64,000 nt of DNA from Jeotgalibacillus alimentarius (GCF_000829445.1 NZ_JXRQ01000017.1:124001-188000); one strand, 5' to 3'; counted from the first letter of the stretch, positions 1 through 10,128 are shown. The notes: generated by a model from the sequence alone, not told the origin. Program-made: numbers and translations.

Positions 1-140
1 TTACCTTCAATCTCAATTCCGAGAAAATGCTGTGCTAATAGAAGATGTCCGCTTGAAGAAATCGGGATGGGCTCTGTAAACCCCTGAAACAAACCGAGAA
101 ATGTAAATTTTAAAATGATCCATAACTGTTCAATATCCAT
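1..140 (-). CDS. uppP: Undecaprenyl-diphosphatase (UppP/BacA), N-terminal fragment
   Basis: The first 46 codons of a minus-strand gene cut by the left window edge. The protein begins [12 protein letters not shown] and contains the stretch [20 protein letters not shown], which matches the signature of the UppP/BacA family ([15 protein letters not shown]). This family is an integral membrane phosphatase that converts undecaprenyl diphosphate to the monophosphate and so recycles the lipid carrier of peptidoglycan and other wall polymers. The ATG at 140 is preceded by a good ribosome site (GGAGGATTTTT on the minus strand, 141-151). The gene is divergent from clpB. Only the N-terminus is visible, so whether the gene is intact cannot be judged. 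Confidence 0.85.
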   Translation of the reverse strand, partial: MDIEQLWIILKFTFLGLFQGFTEPIPISSSGHLLLAQHFLGIEIEG

Positions 141-215
141 AAAAATCCTCCATCTATGTTGCATCACATGTTCTTAATTTAACCACCGAAAAGAAAGGAT
201 GTAAAGCAGTTCTTC

Positions 216-245
216 TTTACAATTTCATGAAATGAATGATAAAAT
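216..245 (+). promoter_or_regulatory. SigA-type promoter of clpB
   Basis: TTTACA at 216-221 and TAAAAT at 240-245 are separated by 18 bases, a near-consensus housekeeping promoter. It lies directly upstream of the CtsR box at 254-270, so a bound repressor would cover the predicted transcription start. Confidence 0.7.
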
Positions 246-253
246 ATTACAAA

Positions 254-270
254 GGTCAAAGAAGGTCAAA
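254..270 (+). promoter_or_regulatory. CtsR operator
   Basis: The heptamer GGTCAAA occurs twice (254-260 and 264-270) separated by GAA. This matches the CtsR consensus RGTCAAA-NAN-RGTCAAA exactly. CtsR is the heat-shock repressor of clp genes in Firmicutes. The site sits between the clpB promoter and start codon, so heat or protein-stress induction of clpB is the expected regulation. Confidence 0.9.
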
Positions 271-281
271 GGAGTGGTCAG

Positions 282-2858
282 ATGAAACTCGATCAAATGA
301 CATATAGTGTTCAGAACGCTTTTGCAGAAGGCAAAGAGCTTGCCACGAACAGCAGGCATTCCACAATCGAAGTGGAGCACGTCTTTGAAGCATTGACGAG
401 AAATGAATTTGCAGGGCGGCTGATGACAGGAATTCAGTTAGATATGGCTGATCTGAAGGCATATACAGCACAGAGACTCACATCTTTCCCGCAGATACAG
501 ACTGACGGTTACGACCCGGTTTTTACAGGTGACACGGGAACATGGCTTAAAAAGTCAGAAGAGATCATGAAAGAATATGAAGATGAGTTCTTATCAATAG
601 AACATCTGCTGCTCGGACTAATGAAAATGACCCATCTGCCTGTGGCGAAGTACCTGATCAGTCACAGTGATGGTCCTGAGGCATTGAAAAAAATAACAGA
701 TGAAATCAGAGGAGGAAAAAGGGTGACAACTCAAAATCCTGAAGTTGCATACGAAGCGCTGACTAAATACGGGCGTGACTTAGTCGAAGAAGTAAAAAAA
801 GGAAAGATGGACCCTGTGATCGGGCGTGACGCTGAGATCAGACACGTCATCCGGATTCTTTCAAGAAAAACAAAAAATAATCCAGTATTGATTGGAGAGC
901 CTGGCGTTGGTAAAACGGCGATTGTAGAAGGACTCGCCCAGCGGATCGTCAGAAAAGACGTGCCTGAAGGCTTAAAAGATAAAATTGTATTCGAACTTGA
1001 TATGAGCGCGCTTGTAGCAGGTGCAAAATTCAGAGGAGAATTTGAAGAAAGACTGAAAGCTGTATTAGCAGAAGTAAAAAACAGTAATGGACAGATTATC
1101 CTATTCATTGATGAGCTCCATACAATTGTAGGAGCAGGTAAAACTGAAGGTGCAATGGATGCCGGAAATATGCTGAAGCCTATGCTTGCCAGAGGGGAAA
1201 TCCATTGTATCGGTGCCACAACACTGAATGAACATAGACAGTATATTGAAAAAGATCCCGCATTAGAACGGAGATTCCAGCAGGTGATGGTTCACGAACC
1301 GGATGAAGATGATACGGTTTCCATTTTAAGAGGGTTGAAAGAGCGTTTTGAACTGCATCACGGTGTACGCATTCACGACAGCGCAATCGTTGCAGCAGCA
1401 AAATTATCCGAGCGTTACATTACAGACCGCTTTCTGCCGGATAAAGCGATTGATTTAATTGATGAGGCATGTGCCATGATCAGAACGGAAATTGATTCTA
1501 TGCCGCAGGAACTTGATGAATCATTCAGAAGAGTGATGCAGCTTGAAATCGAAGAAGAAGCACTCGCAAAAGAGAAAGATCCAGCGAGTGTTGAGCGGTT
1601 AAGAAAACTCCTGCTTGAGCTTGCAGAATTAAAAGAGCAGGCAGAAGTGATGAAATCAAAGTGGGAGAGTGAAAAGCAGTCGCTTGTCGGGATTCAGGAG
1701 AAAAAAGAAGAGCTTGATAAATTAAGAAGAGAGCTTGATGAGGCGGAAAACAACTATGATCTGTCTAAAGCCGCTGAATTAAAACACGGCCATATTCCTA
1801 AGCTTGAAAAGGAAATTACAGCACTTGAAAATGAACATGAGATGGGCCGGGGTGATAACAGGCTGTTAAGAGAAGAAGTATCAGAAGAAGAAATTGCTTC
1901 GATCGTTGCAAGATGGACCGGCATCCCTGTAAACAGATTAATAGAAGAAGAACGTCAAAAACTGCTTCGGCTTGAAGATACGCTGCATGAAAGAGTAATC
2001 GGTCAGCAGGAAGCTGTAACAGCTGTCAGTGAAGCCGTCATGCGGGCGCGTGCAGGGATTAAAGATCCTGACCGGCCGATTGGATCATTTATCTTCCTTG
2101 GACCAACAGGCGTCGGTAAGACTGAACTTGCCAAGTCTCTTGCTTTTACACTTTTTGACAGTGAAGAACAGATGATCAGGATAGACATGTCCGAATACAT
2201 GGAAAAACACGCGATCTCAAGACTGATTGGTGCACCTCCGGGTTATATCGGATATGAAGAAGGTGGTCAGCTGACTGAAGCCGTCAGAAGGAAGCCATAC
2301 TCAGTCATCCTTTTAGATGAAATTGAAAAAGCACATCCTGAAGTATTCAATATCCTTCTTCAAATGCTGGATGAGGGAAGAATAACAGATTCCAAAGGAC
2401 GAACAGTGGATTTTAAAAATACGATCATTATTATGACATCGAACATCGGGTCAGGTCATCTGCTTGAGCATCAGGAAGAGCCTGAGCAGGCACGGGATCT
2501 TGTGATGGGCGAACTGCACCGTCATTTCAGACCTGAGCTGCTGAACCGGATGGATGATATCGTCTTGTTCAATCCTCTAACAGAAGATCATATGAAGGGA
2601 ATCGTCTATAAGATGATTGAAGAATTGCAGGAGAGATTACAAGAACAGCACATTACACTTGAACTCTCAGACGAGACCGTTGCCTATATAGCAAAAACGG
2701 CCTACAACCCTTCATTCGGTGCTAGACCATTAAAGAGATATATACAAAAAGAAATCGAAACGCTTCTTGCGAAAGAATTGCTGAAAGGAAACGTAACGCC
2801 TCACAGTGATATCATCATCGAACGTGATCAGGAACAGTATAAAATCATTCATAAATAA
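282..2858 (+). CDS. clpB: ATP-dependent disaggregase ClpB
   Basis: An 858-residue Hsp100 chaperone, the usual ClpB length. Domains in order: N-terminal Clp repeat domain (about 1-145); AAA+ domain 1 with Walker A GEPGVGKT at 205-212 and a Walker B ending LFIDELH; a long charged coiled-coil middle domain (about 400-525, rich in E/K/L), which separates ClpB from ClpC and ClpE; AAA+ domain 2 with Walker A GPTGVGKT at 607-614 and Walker [11 protein letters not shown]; then the small C-terminal domain. It works with DnaK in the cytoplasm to extract polypeptides from aggregates. I see no ClpP-binding IGF/L loop, which agrees with a disaggregase and not a protease partner. A CtsR operator and promoter lie immediately upstream, and a strong terminator follows. 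Confidence 0.95.
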   Translation: MKLDQMTYSVQNAFAEGKELATNSRHSTIEVEHVFEALTRNEFAGRLMTGIQLDMADLKAYTAQRLTSFPQIQTDGYDPVFTGDTGTWLKKSEEIMKEYEDEFLSIEHLLLGLMKMTHLPVAKYLISHSDGPEALKKITDEIRGGKRVTTQNPEVAYEALTKYGRDLVEEVKKGKMDPVIGRDAEIRHVIRILSRKTKNNPVLIGEPGVGKTAIVEGLAQRIVRKDVPEGLKDKIVFELDMSALVAGAKFRGEFEERLKAVLAEVKNSNGQIILFIDELHTIVGAGKTEGAMDAGNMLKPMLARGEIHCIGATTLNEHRQYIEKDPALERRFQQVMVHEPDEDDTVSILRGLKERFELHHGVRIHDSAIVAAAKLSERYITDRFLPDKAIDLIDEACAMIRTEIDSMPQELDESFRRVMQLEIEEEALAKEKDPASVERLRKLLLELAELKEQAEVMKSKWESEKQSLVGIQEKKEELDKLRRELDEAENNYDLSKAAELKHGHIPKLEKEITALENEHEMGRGDNRLLREEVSEEEIASIVARWTGIPVNRLIEEERQKLLRLEDTLHERVIGQQEAVTAVSEAVMRARAGIKDPDRPIGSFIFLGPTGVGKTELAKSLAFTLFDSEEQMIRIDMSEYMEKHAISRLIGAPPGYIGYEEGGQLTEAVRRKPYSVILLDEIEKAHPEVFNILLQMLDEGRITDSKGRTVDFKNTIIIMTSNIGSGHLLEHQEEPEQARDLVMGELHRHFRPELLNRMDDIVLFNPLTEDHMKGIVYKMIEELQERLQEQHITLELSDETVAYIAKTAYNPSFGARPLKRYIQKEIETLLAKELLKGNVTPHSDIIIERDQEQYKIIHK

Positions 2859-2860
2859 TA

Positions 2861-2896
2861 AAATCATGATCCCTATATTGGGGATCATGATTTTTT
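2861..2896. terminator. Bidirectional terminator between clpB and yjzD
   Basis: A 13-bp perfect stem (AAATCATGATCCC and its complement) with a 6-base loop and a T run on the plus strand. The 3' side overlaps the stop codon of the convergent yjzD gene, and A-rich sequence on the other side lets it act for both strands. Confidence 0.85.
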
Positions 2897-3080
2897 AGTG
2901 GTGCTCTGCAGGTTCAGGTTTCGGAATAACTGTGCCGATTACAAATAATAGAACAGTCACAACCACTGCAATGATATTAGCTGTCATAAATTCATATGGT
3001 ACGCCATTCATTGAGCTTACTACATAAGCCATCATGTGTGTTAATAGGAATGTCCAGAACAAAGTCATAAAATATGCCAA
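2895..3080 (-). CDS. yjzD: YjzD-like small membrane protein (DUF2929)
   Basis: A 61-residue protein with two hydrophobic segments, one near the N-terminus (FMTLFWTFLLTHMMAYVV) and one in the middle (NIIAVVVTVLLFVIGTVIP), and a short polar tail PKPEPAEHH. Length, the two-TM layout and the position just before comZ and fabH match YjzD of B. subtilis, a DUF2929 member of unknown function. I prefer the TTG at 3080 because GAGGTG at 3087-3092 is then 6 bases upstream; a GTG at 3089 overlaps that ribosome site. It is likely a plasma-membrane protein. No mechanism can be inferred. Confidence 0.7.
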   Translation of the reverse strand: MAYFMTLFWTFLLTHMMAYVVSSMNGVPYEFMTANIIAVVVTVLLFVIGTVIPKPEPAEHH

Positions 3081-3221
3081 GGGATTCACCTCATTTCAGA
3101 AAAATACATCGCTTTCATTTTAGCACAATTTTTTCGAAAAGAAATGGTCAATCAATGAAATCATTCAACATTTGAGTTAAGATAATGAAGCACTTAAACA
3201 GAATGCAAAGGAGAGATTCAT

Positions 3222-3404
3222 ATGGCAGATGATAAAACAATGGAATTTATGCAGATCGCAATGAAGTATTTACCTGAAGCGAAAGCAAAAATGGACGAAG
3301 CTGGTATAGAGGTATCAGTTGAATCACTGCAGCCTTTTATGTCAATCTTTGCAAAAGCAATGAATGATGCTTATGAATTGGGCAAGGCGGACGCAGAAAA
3401 ATAA
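3222..3404 (+). CDS. comZ: ComZ, small competence regulator
   Basis: A 60-residue protein with the core MEFMQIAMKYLPEAKAKMDE followed by AGIEVSVESLQPFM and YELGKADAEK. From memory, this matches B. subtilis ComZ (63 residues) along most of its length. In B. subtilis, ComZ negatively affects expression of the comG operon, which encodes the DNA-uptake pseudopilus. The gene has a clear AAAGGAG ribosome site and stands alone, followed by a Rho-independent terminator. Its place between yjzD and fabH is the B. subtilis order. With mecA, coiA and spx downstream, the window carries several competence-linked genes, though no structural com genes are present here. Confidence 0.85.
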   Translation: MADDKTMEFMQIAMKYLPEAKAKMDEAGIEVSVESLQPFMSIFAKAMNDAYELGKADAEK

Positions 3405-3433
3405 GCAATTGATCACAGCATTGTGAGGGAAGA

Positions 3434-3460
3434 CCGTGACTAATTTGTCACGGTTTTTTT
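3434..3460 (+). terminator. Terminator of comZ
   Basis: CCGTGAC and GTCACGG form a 7-bp stem around a 6-base loop, followed by seven T residues. Confidence 0.8.
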
Positions 3461-3463
3461 GTT

Positions 3464-3549
3464 GGGGCACAGGGGGGACGGAGCTTCTTATGCCACTTTT
3501 ATAATCATTTTCATTTCGGCACAGCAAGCTCCGTCCCTCCTGTGTCCCC
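3464..3549. repeat. REP-like imperfect palindrome
   Basis: Two arms of about 24 bp (3464-3486 and 3526-3549) are nearly perfect inverted complements containing GGGGGACGGAGCTT and AAGCTCCGTCCC, around an AT-rich 39-base centre. The arms are far richer in G+C than their surroundings. I know similar GGGGACACAGGGGGACGG-type palindromes as scattered intergenic repeats of Bacillaceae, often linked to REP-associated (IS200-like) transposases. No such transposase gene is present in this window. It lies between the comZ terminator and the fabH promoter. Confidence 0.6.
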
Positions 3550-3566
3550 TAAAAAATATTCATAAG

Positions 3567-3611
3567 TTGAAAAGAACTTCATTATCATATAATATTAGTA
3601 CCAACTCATAA
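3567..3611 (+). promoter_or_regulatory. fabH promoter with FapR operator
   Basis: TTAGTA-CCAAC-TCATAA at 3595-3611 is a 17-bp imperfect palindrome that matches the FapR box (TTAGTA-N5-TACTAA type). It directly follows a perfect TATAAT at 3588-3593. A TTGAAA at 3567-3572 is a possible -35 element, but the spacing is short (15 bases). FapR represses fatty-acid synthesis genes until malonyl-CoA rises, so fabH-fabF should be in that regulon. A second, better FapR box precedes fabI (28816-28832). Confidence 0.75.
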
Positions 3612-3655
3612 TATTTGATCATACAGATAAAAAATATCAGAAAGAAGGAAGATAT

Positions 3656-4591
3656 ATGCGTGCAGGTGCTTTAGGGGTAGGGCGGTATTTACCTGAAAGA
3701 GTTGTGACGAATCATGATCTGGAAAAACAAATGGATACGTCAGATGAATGGATCCGGACTCGTACGGGTATAGAAGAACGCCGATTGGCAGATGATGAAA
3801 CAGATACGTCAGATATGGCATACGAAGCTGCACTCAGAGCGCTTGAGAATGCGGGGACGAAAGCTGAAGACCTTGATATGATTCTTGTAGCCACGGTAAC
3901 ACCGGATAAGCCATTCCCGTCAGTAGCGACAATACTGCAGGAAAAGCTTGGGGCAAAAAAAGCGGCTGCGATGGATCTGTCAGCTGCCTGTGCAGGGTTC
4001 ATGTATGGAATGGTAACAGCAAAGCAATTTATTGAAAATGCCGGATATCAGCAGGTACTTGTAGTAGGTGTGGAAAAGCTCAGCAAAATTACAAACTGGG
4101 ATGACCGTAATACAGCTGTTCTTTTCGGAGACGGTGCCGGTGCAATGGTCCTTGGTCCAGTGGATGATGATAAAGGGATCCTTTCATTTGAACTTGGTGC
4201 TGACGGCTCAGGCGGTAATCATTTGTACCAGGGTGAAGAAGGTATCTATATGAACGGACGTGAAGTATTTAAATTCGCTGTAAGACAAATGGGCGAATCA
4301 AGTATCAATGTCCTTGAAAAAGCAGGGCTGACAAAAGAAGATGTAGATTATCTGATTCCACACCAGGCGAATATCCGAATCATGGAGGCTTCAAGACAAA
4401 GACTTGATCTGCCTGTAGAGAAAATGTCTATGACAGTGAATAAATACGGTAACACCTCAGCAGCGTCCATTCCGATCTCATTAATAGAAGATCTTGAAGC
4501 AGGACGAATTAAAGATGGCGATCTGCTTGTCATGGTAGGCTTTGGTGGAGGCCTGACATGGGGCGCAATTGCTATGCGTTGGGGAAGATAA
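3656..4591 (+). CDS. fabH: Beta-ketoacyl-ACP synthase III (FabH)
   Basis: A 311-residue initiating condensing enzyme of type II fatty-acid synthesis. It joins acetyl-CoA or a branched acyl-CoA primer to malonyl-ACP. The catalytic triad is visible: Cys112 in AACAGF, His236 in PHQANIRI and Asn266 in KYGNTSAA. The C-terminus [11 protein letters not shown] is typical of FabH. The start ATG at 3656 follows AGAAGGAAG. It is the first gene of a fabH-fabF unit as in B. subtilis (fabHA-fabF), with a FapR box upstream. Branched-chain specificity is likely in Bacillales but cannot be read directly from the sequence. Confidence 0.95.
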   Translation: MRAGALGVGRYLPERVVTNHDLEKQMDTSDEWIRTRTGIEERRLADDETDTSDMAYEAALRALENAGTKAEDLDMILVATVTPDKPFPSVATILQEKLGAKKAAAMDLSAACAGFMYGMVTAKQFIENAGYQQVLVVGVEKLSKITNWDDRNTAVLFGDGAGAMVLGPVDDDKGILSFELGADGSGGNHLYQGEEGIYMNGREVFKFAVRQMGESSINVLEKAGLTKEDVDYLIPHQANIRIMEASRQRLDLPVEKMSMTVNKYGNTSAASIPISLIEDLEAGRIKDGDLLVMVGFGGGLTWGAIAMRWGR

Positions 4592-4641
4592 GTGGACAGA
4601 AGAGGGATAGACCCTTGCTCTGCGTGTACACTTTGTGGGGA

Positions 4642-4662
4642 GGGTAGACCCCGCTTCTACCC
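4642..4662 (+). other. Hairpin in the fabH-fabF spacer
   Basis: GGGTAGA and TCTACCC form a 7-bp perfect stem in the 108-base gap between fabH and fabF. There is no T run after it, so it is more likely an RNA processing or stability element than a terminator. Function unknown. Confidence 0.35.
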
Positions 4663-4699
4663 ATTAACCGATCGATTATATAAGTAGGAGATGACAATC

Positions 4700-5935
4700 A
4701 TGACAAAAAGACGTGTAGTAGTGACTGGTCTTGGTATGGTATCACCAGTAGGAAATGATGTGCATACATCATGGGAGAGTATTATCAATGGAAAGTCCGG
4801 CATCGGGGAACTGACAAGACTGAATCAGGAAGAATTTCCTGCAAGAGCAGTTGCTGAGTTAAAAGACTTTAATATAGAAGATCATATAGAGAGAAAAGAA
4901 GCACGTAAGATGGACCGTTTTACTCATTACGCGATTGTTGCTTCACGTGAAGCTGTAAAAGATTCTTCACTGGATATTTCGTCTAATGCCGACCGTATAG
5001 GTGTATGGATCGGAAGTGGAATTGGTGGAATGGAAACATTTGAAAAGCAATTTGAAACGTTCCAGAAGAGAGGGTATAAGCGGGTCAGCCCGTTTTTCGT
5101 CCCAATGATGATTCCGGATATGGCTGCCGGACAGGTTTCTATTGACCTTGGTGCTAAAGGAATGAATTCATGTACTGTGACTGCTTGTGCGTCGGGAACG
5201 AACTCAATTGGAGATGCATTTAAGGTGATTCAGCGCGGAGATGCAGATGCTATGATCACAGGCGGAGCCGAAGCGCCAATTTCACAAATGGCAATGGCAG
5301 GTTTTACAGCGAATACTGCACTGACGTTAAATGAAGATGTGACAAAAGCAAGCCGTCCTTTTGATAAAAACAGAGATGGTTTTGTCATGGGAGAAGGTGC
5401 AGGTATTCTCGTATTAGAGGAACTTGAACATGCTCTTGCAAGGAATGCAAAGATCTACGCAGAGATCACCGGGTACGGTTCTACAGGGGATGCTTATCAT
5501 ATTACAGCACCTTCTCCTGGAGGCGAAGGTGGTGTTCGTGCGATGAAGCAGTCTCTTGAAGATGCTGGACTAAGCCCTGAAGAAATTGGCTACATTAACG
5601 CGCATGGGACAAGCACACCATATAATGACAAATACGAGACAATGGCAATTAAAGAAGTATTCGGAGAACACGCCTATAAGCTAGCTGTCAGTTCAACAAA
5701 GTCTATGACAGGACACCTGCTTGGAGCTGCCGGGGGAGTTGAAGCGATATTCACTGTGCTTGCAATCAAAAACAGCGTCCTTCCTCCAACAATGAACCTC
5801 GAAGAAGCTGATCCTGAATGTGATCTGGATTACGTACCGAATGCGGCCAGAGAGCAGGAAATAAAGGCCGCAGTCAGTAATTCCCTTGGTTTTGGCGGTC
5901 ATAACGCAACAATTGTATTTAAATCTTATGAATAA
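4700..5935 (+). CDS. fabF: Beta-ketoacyl-ACP synthase II (FabF)
   Basis: A 411-residue elongating condensing enzyme of fatty-acid synthesis. The Cys-His-His triad is present: Cys163 in TACASGTNS, His302 in [11 protein letters not shown] and His339 in [14 protein letters not shown] chose the ATG at 4700 ([12 protein letters not shown]) because GGAG at 4687-4690 is then 9 bases upstream; an earlier in-frame ATG at 4691 abuts the ribosome site. The gene follows fabH by about 110 bases and is probably cotranscribed from the FapR-controlled promoter. A terminator follows. In Firmicutes FabF is usually the main elongation condensing enzyme and the target of cerulenin and platensimycin. Confidence 0.95.
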   Translation: MTKRRVVVTGLGMVSPVGNDVHTSWESIINGKSGIGELTRLNQEEFPARAVAELKDFNIEDHIERKEARKMDRFTHYAIVASREAVKDSSLDISSNADRIGVWIGSGIGGMETFEKQFETFQKRGYKRVSPFFVPMMIPDMAAGQVSIDLGAKGMNSCTVTACASGTNSIGDAFKVIQRGDADAMITGGAEAPISQMAMAGFTANTALTLNEDVTKASRPFDKNRDGFVMGEGAGILVLEELEHALARNAKIYAEITGYGSTGDAYHITAPSPGGEGGVRAMKQSLEDAGLSPEEIGYINAHGTSTPYNDKYETMAIKEVFGEHAYKLAVSSTKSMTGHLLGAAGGVEAIFTVLAIKNSVLPPTMNLEEADPECDLDYVPNAAREQEIKAAVSNSLGFGGHNATIVFKSYE

Positions 5936-5949
5936 AATTGATATACCGG

Positions 5950-5982
5950 AGCGGGGTTTGCTAAAGGCAGCCCTGCTTTTTT
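5950..5982 (+). terminator. Terminator of fabHF
   Basis: AGCGGGG pairs with CCCTGCT (one G-U pair) around a 14-base loop, followed by a run of T residues. Confidence 0.65.
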
Positions 5983-6275
5983 ATATGAATATGAATGAAT
6001 ATTCATGCATCCTATTGTAATATAATTCACTTTACCTATTAAAGTTATATATGTAATAGTGTATTATGTTTATTACAACAATATTTTGAGTGTGAAAATA
6101 TTTTAAAAATTTTTTTATTTCGACAAAACTCATTGAAATCAATGTTTCAAGCATAGTAGAGGGGGGGAATTGCAAAGATTTAGAAAAAACAAGTTGAAAT
6201 TGTAATCTATCTGTAATAGTATTTTATACAAATAATATAAATTGATTGAAAATAAGAAATATTAGAGGTGTTCAA
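5983..6275 (+). promoter_or_regulatory. AT-rich leader of the app operon
   Basis: A 340-base gap without a gene between fabF and appD. It holds an 8-bp perfect inverted repeat AATATTTT/AAAATATT at 6080-6102, a second inverted repeat TTGAAA/TTTCAA at 6133-6150, a palindrome ATGAATATTCAT near 5996, and a candidate promoter TTGAAA (6194-6199), 17 bases, TAGTAT (6217-6222). The repeats are plausible binding sites for a nutrient regulator such as CodY, but none is an exact match to a consensus that I know. The long untranslated stretch suggests that the operon is regulated. Confidence 0.4.
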
Positions 6276-7304
6276 ATGGTTAGAAAAACGGCAGGACAGA
6301 ACGAGACACCACTTTTAGAGATCAAGGAACTCCAGACAGGGTTTAAGATTGGCAAGAATTATTATAACGCTGTTGAAAAAGTTTCCTTGAAAGTCGACAG
6401 GAGAAAAATTGTCGGAATAGTCGGAGAATCCGGCTGCGGTAAAAGTGTTATGTCACTGTCCGTAATGCAACTCCTTCCACAGGGAATCGGAAAGGTCCGT
6501 GGAGGAGAAATCAAATTCGAAGGCAGAAATCTTGAAAAATTATCAGAGCGCGAAATGAACAAGATCCGCGGTAAAGACATCTCGATGATTTTCCAGGAAC
6601 CTATGACTGCTCTTAATCCGGTTTTTACAATCGGTTATCAGATAGAAGAAGTGCTTCTCAATCATGAAAAGATTGATAAAAAGGAAGCGAGAAAGAAAAG
6701 TATCGCTTTACTTAAAAGTGTAGGAATCCCAAGACCTGAGAGTATTGTTGAAGAATATCCTCACCAGTTATCAGGTGGGATGAGACAGCGTGTGATGATC
6801 GCAATGGCGATTGCTTGTCAGCCGAAACTTCTGATAGCGGATGAGCCAACCACTGCACTGGATGTTACAGTTCAGGCGCAGATTCTGGAACTGCTTAAAG
6901 ATATCCAGGAAGTGAACGACATGGCCATCATTATGATTACGCATGACCTGGGCGTCGTCTCAGAAATCTGTGACGAGGTCATTGTTATGTACGCAGGAAA
7001 AATTGTTGAAAGAACAGATGTAATGGAACTGTTTGATAATCCTAAACATCCATACACGCAATTACTGATGAATGCCATTCCAAAGATGGATGAAGAAGTA
7101 GAAACACTTGCAACAATTGAAGGGCTTGTGCCTTCTATACAGAAAATGCCGCAGGTTGGCTGCCGCTTCGCAAACAGATGCCCTAAGGCAATGCCTGAGT
7201 GCACGCAGATTACACCTGCCTTAGCAGAAGATGAGCCTGGGCATGAAGTTGCCTGCATTCTATATGAAAATAGTAAACAGCCTGAAAGGGTGGGTGACAG
7301 ATGA
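6276..7304 (+). CDS. appD: Oligopeptide ABC transporter ATPase AppD
   Basis: A 342-residue ABC ATPase of the Opp/Dpp family, one of two nucleotide-binding subunits that power peptide import. Walker A is GESGCGKS, the signature is QLSGGMRQR, and Walker B is [12 protein letters not shown] followed by the H-loop MITHDLGVV. The C-terminal oligopeptide-transporter extension has a cysteine cluster ([17 protein letters not shown]), typical of OppD/DppD, where it can bind an iron-sulfur cluster. The ATG at 6276 has GAGGTG upstream; the longer reading frame from a TTG at 6246 lacks a ribosome site. Gene order D-F-A-B-C right after fabHF and before trpS is that of appDFABC in B. subtilis. Confidence 0.88.
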   Translation: MVRKTAGQNETPLLEIKELQTGFKIGKNYYNAVEKVSLKVDRRKIVGIVGESGCGKSVMSLSVMQLLPQGIGKVRGGEIKFEGRNLEKLSEREMNKIRGKDISMIFQEPMTALNPVFTIGYQIEEVLLNHEKIDKKEARKKSIALLKSVGIPRPESIVEEYPHQLSGGMRQRVMIAMAIACQPKLLIADEPTTALDVTVQAQILELLKDIQEVNDMAIIMITHDLGVVSEICDEVIVMYAGKIVERTDVMELFDNPKHPYTQLLMNAIPKMDEEVETLATIEGLVPSIQKMPQVGCRFANRCPKAMPECTQITPALAEDEPGHEVACILYENSKQPERVGDR

Positions 7305-8314
7305 ACATGACAGAGACGCGCGAGACTACCGCTCAGCCGCCTGAAACTGAAAAAGAAGTGCTGCTCGATATCCAAAACCTGAAAACATACTATCCAATCA
7401 AAGGCGGGTTCCTCAAGAGAACGATTGGTAACGTGAAAGCTGTAGATGATATCAATATCCAGATTAAAAAAGGTGAAACAATGGGTCTTGTTGGTGAATC
7501 AGGATGTGGAAAGTCAACAACCGGCAGAACCATCCTCAGACTGTTAACGCCGACGGAAGGAAAAATTCTTTTTGATGGTAAAGACATTACCAACATCAGA
7601 GGCAACGAGCTGAGAAAAGCGAGACAGGATTTCCAGATGGTATTCCAGGATCCTTATGCATCACTGAATCCTACACAAAGTGTAGGGGATATCGTCTCAG
7701 AACCTATCCGAAACTACCGTAAAGTAAGTAAAAAATCTTTAAAACCGGAGATTCTTGAACTGCTCAGACGCGTAGGTCTCCCGGCTGAAGCATATGACAA
7801 ATATGCGCATGAGTTCTCAGGTGGTCAGCGACAGCGTATCGGAATTGCCAGAGCACTCGCTCTGAAGCCGAAACTGATCGTAGCAGATGAGCCAGTATCA
7901 GCACTTGATGTATCCGTGCAATCACAGGTACTGAATCTGCTGAAAGAACTGCAGGATGAATTTGACCTTACATTCTTATTTATTGCCCATGACCTTAGTG
8001 TTGTTAAACATATGAGTGACAGAATCGGGGTTATGTATCTCGGCAATATGGTGGAAGTAGCGACGAATAAGAGTCTTTATGCCGAGCCGCTTCACCCTTA
8101 CACCCAGGCACTTATTTCAGCAATTCCGGAGACTGATCCTAAAAAGCGCAAAGAACGTATCGTGCTTCAGGGAGATGTGCCATCACCTGCCAACCCGCCT
8201 TCTGGCTGCCCGTTCCATACGCGCTGCCCTATGGCAAAAGCAGAATGTGCTGAAATCAAACCTGCTTTAAAGGAGGTGAAACCTGGTCATCACGTAGCTT
8301 GTATTCTTTACTAA
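7301..8314 (+). CDS. appF: Oligopeptide ABC transporter ATPase AppF
   Basis: A 337-residue second ATPase of the same importer. It has Walker [10 protein letters not shown], the signature EFSGGQRQR, Walker [13 protein letters not shown] and the H-loop FIAHDLSVV. The C-terminal extension again carries cysteines ([16 protein letters not shown]). Its ATG overlaps the appD stop codon (ATGA), so the two ATPases are translationally coupled, which fits a heterodimeric AppD-AppF engine. The app system of B. subtilis imports tetrapeptides to pentapeptides and can supply peptides for competence and sporulation signalling. That role is inferred here from family and synteny only. Confidence 0.88.
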   Translation: MNMTETRETTAQPPETEKEVLLDIQNLKTYYPIKGGFLKRTIGNVKAVDDINIQIKKGETMGLVGESGCGKSTTGRTILRLLTPTEGKILFDGKDITNIRGNELRKARQDFQMVFQDPYASLNPTQSVGDIVSEPIRNYRKVSKKSLKPEILELLRRVGLPAEAYDKYAHEFSGGQRQRIGIARALALKPKLIVADEPVSALDVSVQSQVLNLLKELQDEFDLTFLFIAHDLSVVKHMSDRIGVMYLGNMVEVATNKSLYAEPLHPYTQALISAIPETDPKKRKERIVLQGDVPSPANPPSGCPFHTRCPMAKAECAEIKPALKEVKPGHHVACILY

Positions 8315-8342
8315 AACTTAAAACCAATTTGGGGGGAACAAA

Positions 8343-10094
8343 ATGAAAAAGAAATCGCTATTGCTGATGCTTACTTTGCTTCTTGTACTATCTGCATTCC
8401 TTGCAGCTTGTAGTTCAGGAGACAGCGCAGATGAGCCGGCTGACACAGAACCAACTGAAGAAGGTAACACTGACGATGCAGAAGGCGACACTGAAGGTGA
8501 CGCTGGAGAAGCACAATCTGGGGGAACTCTTACATATGGTGTAGACGCTCCACCTGAAGGCCTTTTCAACTGGGCATTCTACGGTATCGCAACTGATGCT
8601 GATATCATTGCACTATTTGATGAAGGTCTAATCGAATATGATGAAAACCTTGCACCTCAGCCAAACCTTGCGAGCTGGGAAACAGAAGATAACAAAACAT
8701 ACACATTCACATTCGAACAGGGTGTAATGTGGCACGACGGTGTTGAGCTTACAGTTAATGACTGGGTATTCGCACTTGAAACAATCGCAGATCCGGACTA
8801 TGATGGTCCCCGTTATGCTAACGTACAGACAATCGAAGGTGCGCCAGCTTACCGCGCAGGCGAAGCAGACAGCATCTCTGGTCTTAACGTAATTGATGAT
8901 TATACAATTGAAGTAACATTTGATGAAGCACGTATTAACAATCTTGTTAACGTTTGGGCTTACCCAATGAACCGTGCGCAATTCGAAGGTATTCCTGTAG
9001 CTGAAATGTCAGCTTCTGAGCAGGTACGTACGAAGCCTGTAGGTCTTGGACCATTTAAAGTTGACAGCATCACTCCTGGTGAAGCTGTAATCATGACGAA
9101 GTTTGAAGACTACTGGAAAGGTGAGCCAAAGCTTGACGGAATCAACGTTCAGGTTATTGATAACACTACTACAGTAGGTGCACTTGGAAATGGCGATATC
9201 GATATGATTTCACTTCAGCCTGTTAACGGTCCTGAAGTAGAAGAACTAGAAAATGTTGAAATTGTTACTTACCCAGGTCTTTCTTATTACTACATTGGTT
9301 TCAAGCTTGGAACATTCAATGCTGAAACAAATGAAATTGTTGAAGACAAAGAAAAGTATGCTGATGTAAATCTTCGTAAAGCAATGGCACACGCTATTGA
9401 CCGTCAATCTTGGATTGATGCATTCTTCTTCGGATATGGTTCACCTGTAAATGGTCCAGTACCATCAAACCACTGGATCGCTGCAGACCCTGAAGAACTT
9501 GCAACTTATGAGTATGACCCTGCAAAAGCAGAAGAACTTCTTGCTGAAGCTGGATATGAGGATGTAAACGGCGACGGATTTGTTGAAGATCCAAATGGTG
9601 AAGAATTTGTTGCTAAGTTCTCTCACTACGCTACTGGTAACCCGACTTTTGAAACACGTGCACAGGCAATCGTTCAGTTCTGGCAGGAAGTTGGAATTAA
9701 CGCTGAGCTTGAAATGGCAGAAGTTAACCTTTACTACGATATGATCGAAAAAGATGATCCATCTATTGAAACATTCTTTGGCGGCTGGGGAACTGGCGCT
9801 GACCCGGATCCAACTGCTCTATGGGGATCTGACCAGCTTTGGAACTACCCACGTTACAAGAATGAAGAGTCTGACCAGCTTCTAGCTGATGCACTTGACC
9901 TTGAAGTTGTCGGTGACGATCAGGAAGCACGTAAAGACCTTTATGTACAATGGCAACAAATGGTGGCTGAAGATGTACCAATGATCTTTATCGCTGAACT
10001 TGAAGAAATTGTTGCTCTTAACGAGCGCGTTCAAGGCGTTGAATATGACGTTTCAGGTTCAAACAGCCCACACGAATGGTCTATCGCTCAATAA
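8343..10094 (+). CDS. appA: Oligopeptide-binding lipoprotein AppA
   Basis: A 583-residue extracellular solute-binding protein of family 5. A lipoprotein signal peptide ends at the lipobox LAAC with Cys23. A very acidic linker rich in D, E, G and T (about 25-65) tethers the binding domain, which starts at GGTLTYGVDAPP. The family features FTFEQGVMWHDG and TKPVGLGPFKVD are present. It should be anchored to the outer face of the membrane and deliver peptides to AppBC. The codon use is noticeably biased towards optimal codons (for example GAA, GTA, CTT), in line with high expression. The strongly acidic composition resembles salt-tolerant bacteria. Confidence 0.9.
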   Translation: MKKKSLLLMLTLLLVLSAFLAACSSGDSADEPADTEPTEEGNTDDAEGDTEGDAGEAQSGGTLTYGVDAPPEGLFNWAFYGIATDADIIALFDEGLIEYDENLAPQPNLASWETEDNKTYTFTFEQGVMWHDGVELTVNDWVFALETIADPDYDGPRYANVQTIEGAPAYRAGEADSISGLNVIDDYTIEVTFDEARINNLVNVWAYPMNRAQFEGIPVAEMSASEQVRTKPVGLGPFKVDSITPGEAVIMTKFEDYWKGEPKLDGINVQVIDNTTTVGALGNGDIDMISLQPVNGPEVEELENVEIVTYPGLSYYYIGFKLGTFNAETNEIVEDKEKYADVNLRKAMAHAIDRQSWIDAFFFGYGSPVNGPVPSNHWIAADPEELATYEYDPAKAEELLAEAGYEDVNGDGFVEDPNGEEFVAKFSHYATGNPTFETRAQAIVQFWQEVGINAELEMAEVNLYYDMIEKDDPSIETFFGGWGTGADPDPTALWGSDQLWNYPRYKNEESDQLLADALDLEVVGDDQEARKDLYVQWQQMVAEDVPMIFIAELEEIVALNERVQGVEYDVSGSNSPHEWSIAQ

Positions 10095-10128
10095 TAGTAT
10101 GCAGTAAAGATTGATAAGGAGAGTATCT

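Noticed and set aside
731-1219. 162-codon minus-strand frame inside clpB
   Set aside because: It overlaps AAA+ domain 1 fully on the other strand, has no ribosome site and no recognisable family: a shadow of clpB.
6246-6275. TTG start of appD at 6246
   Set aside because: No ribosome site before it; the first good start is the ATG at 6276.
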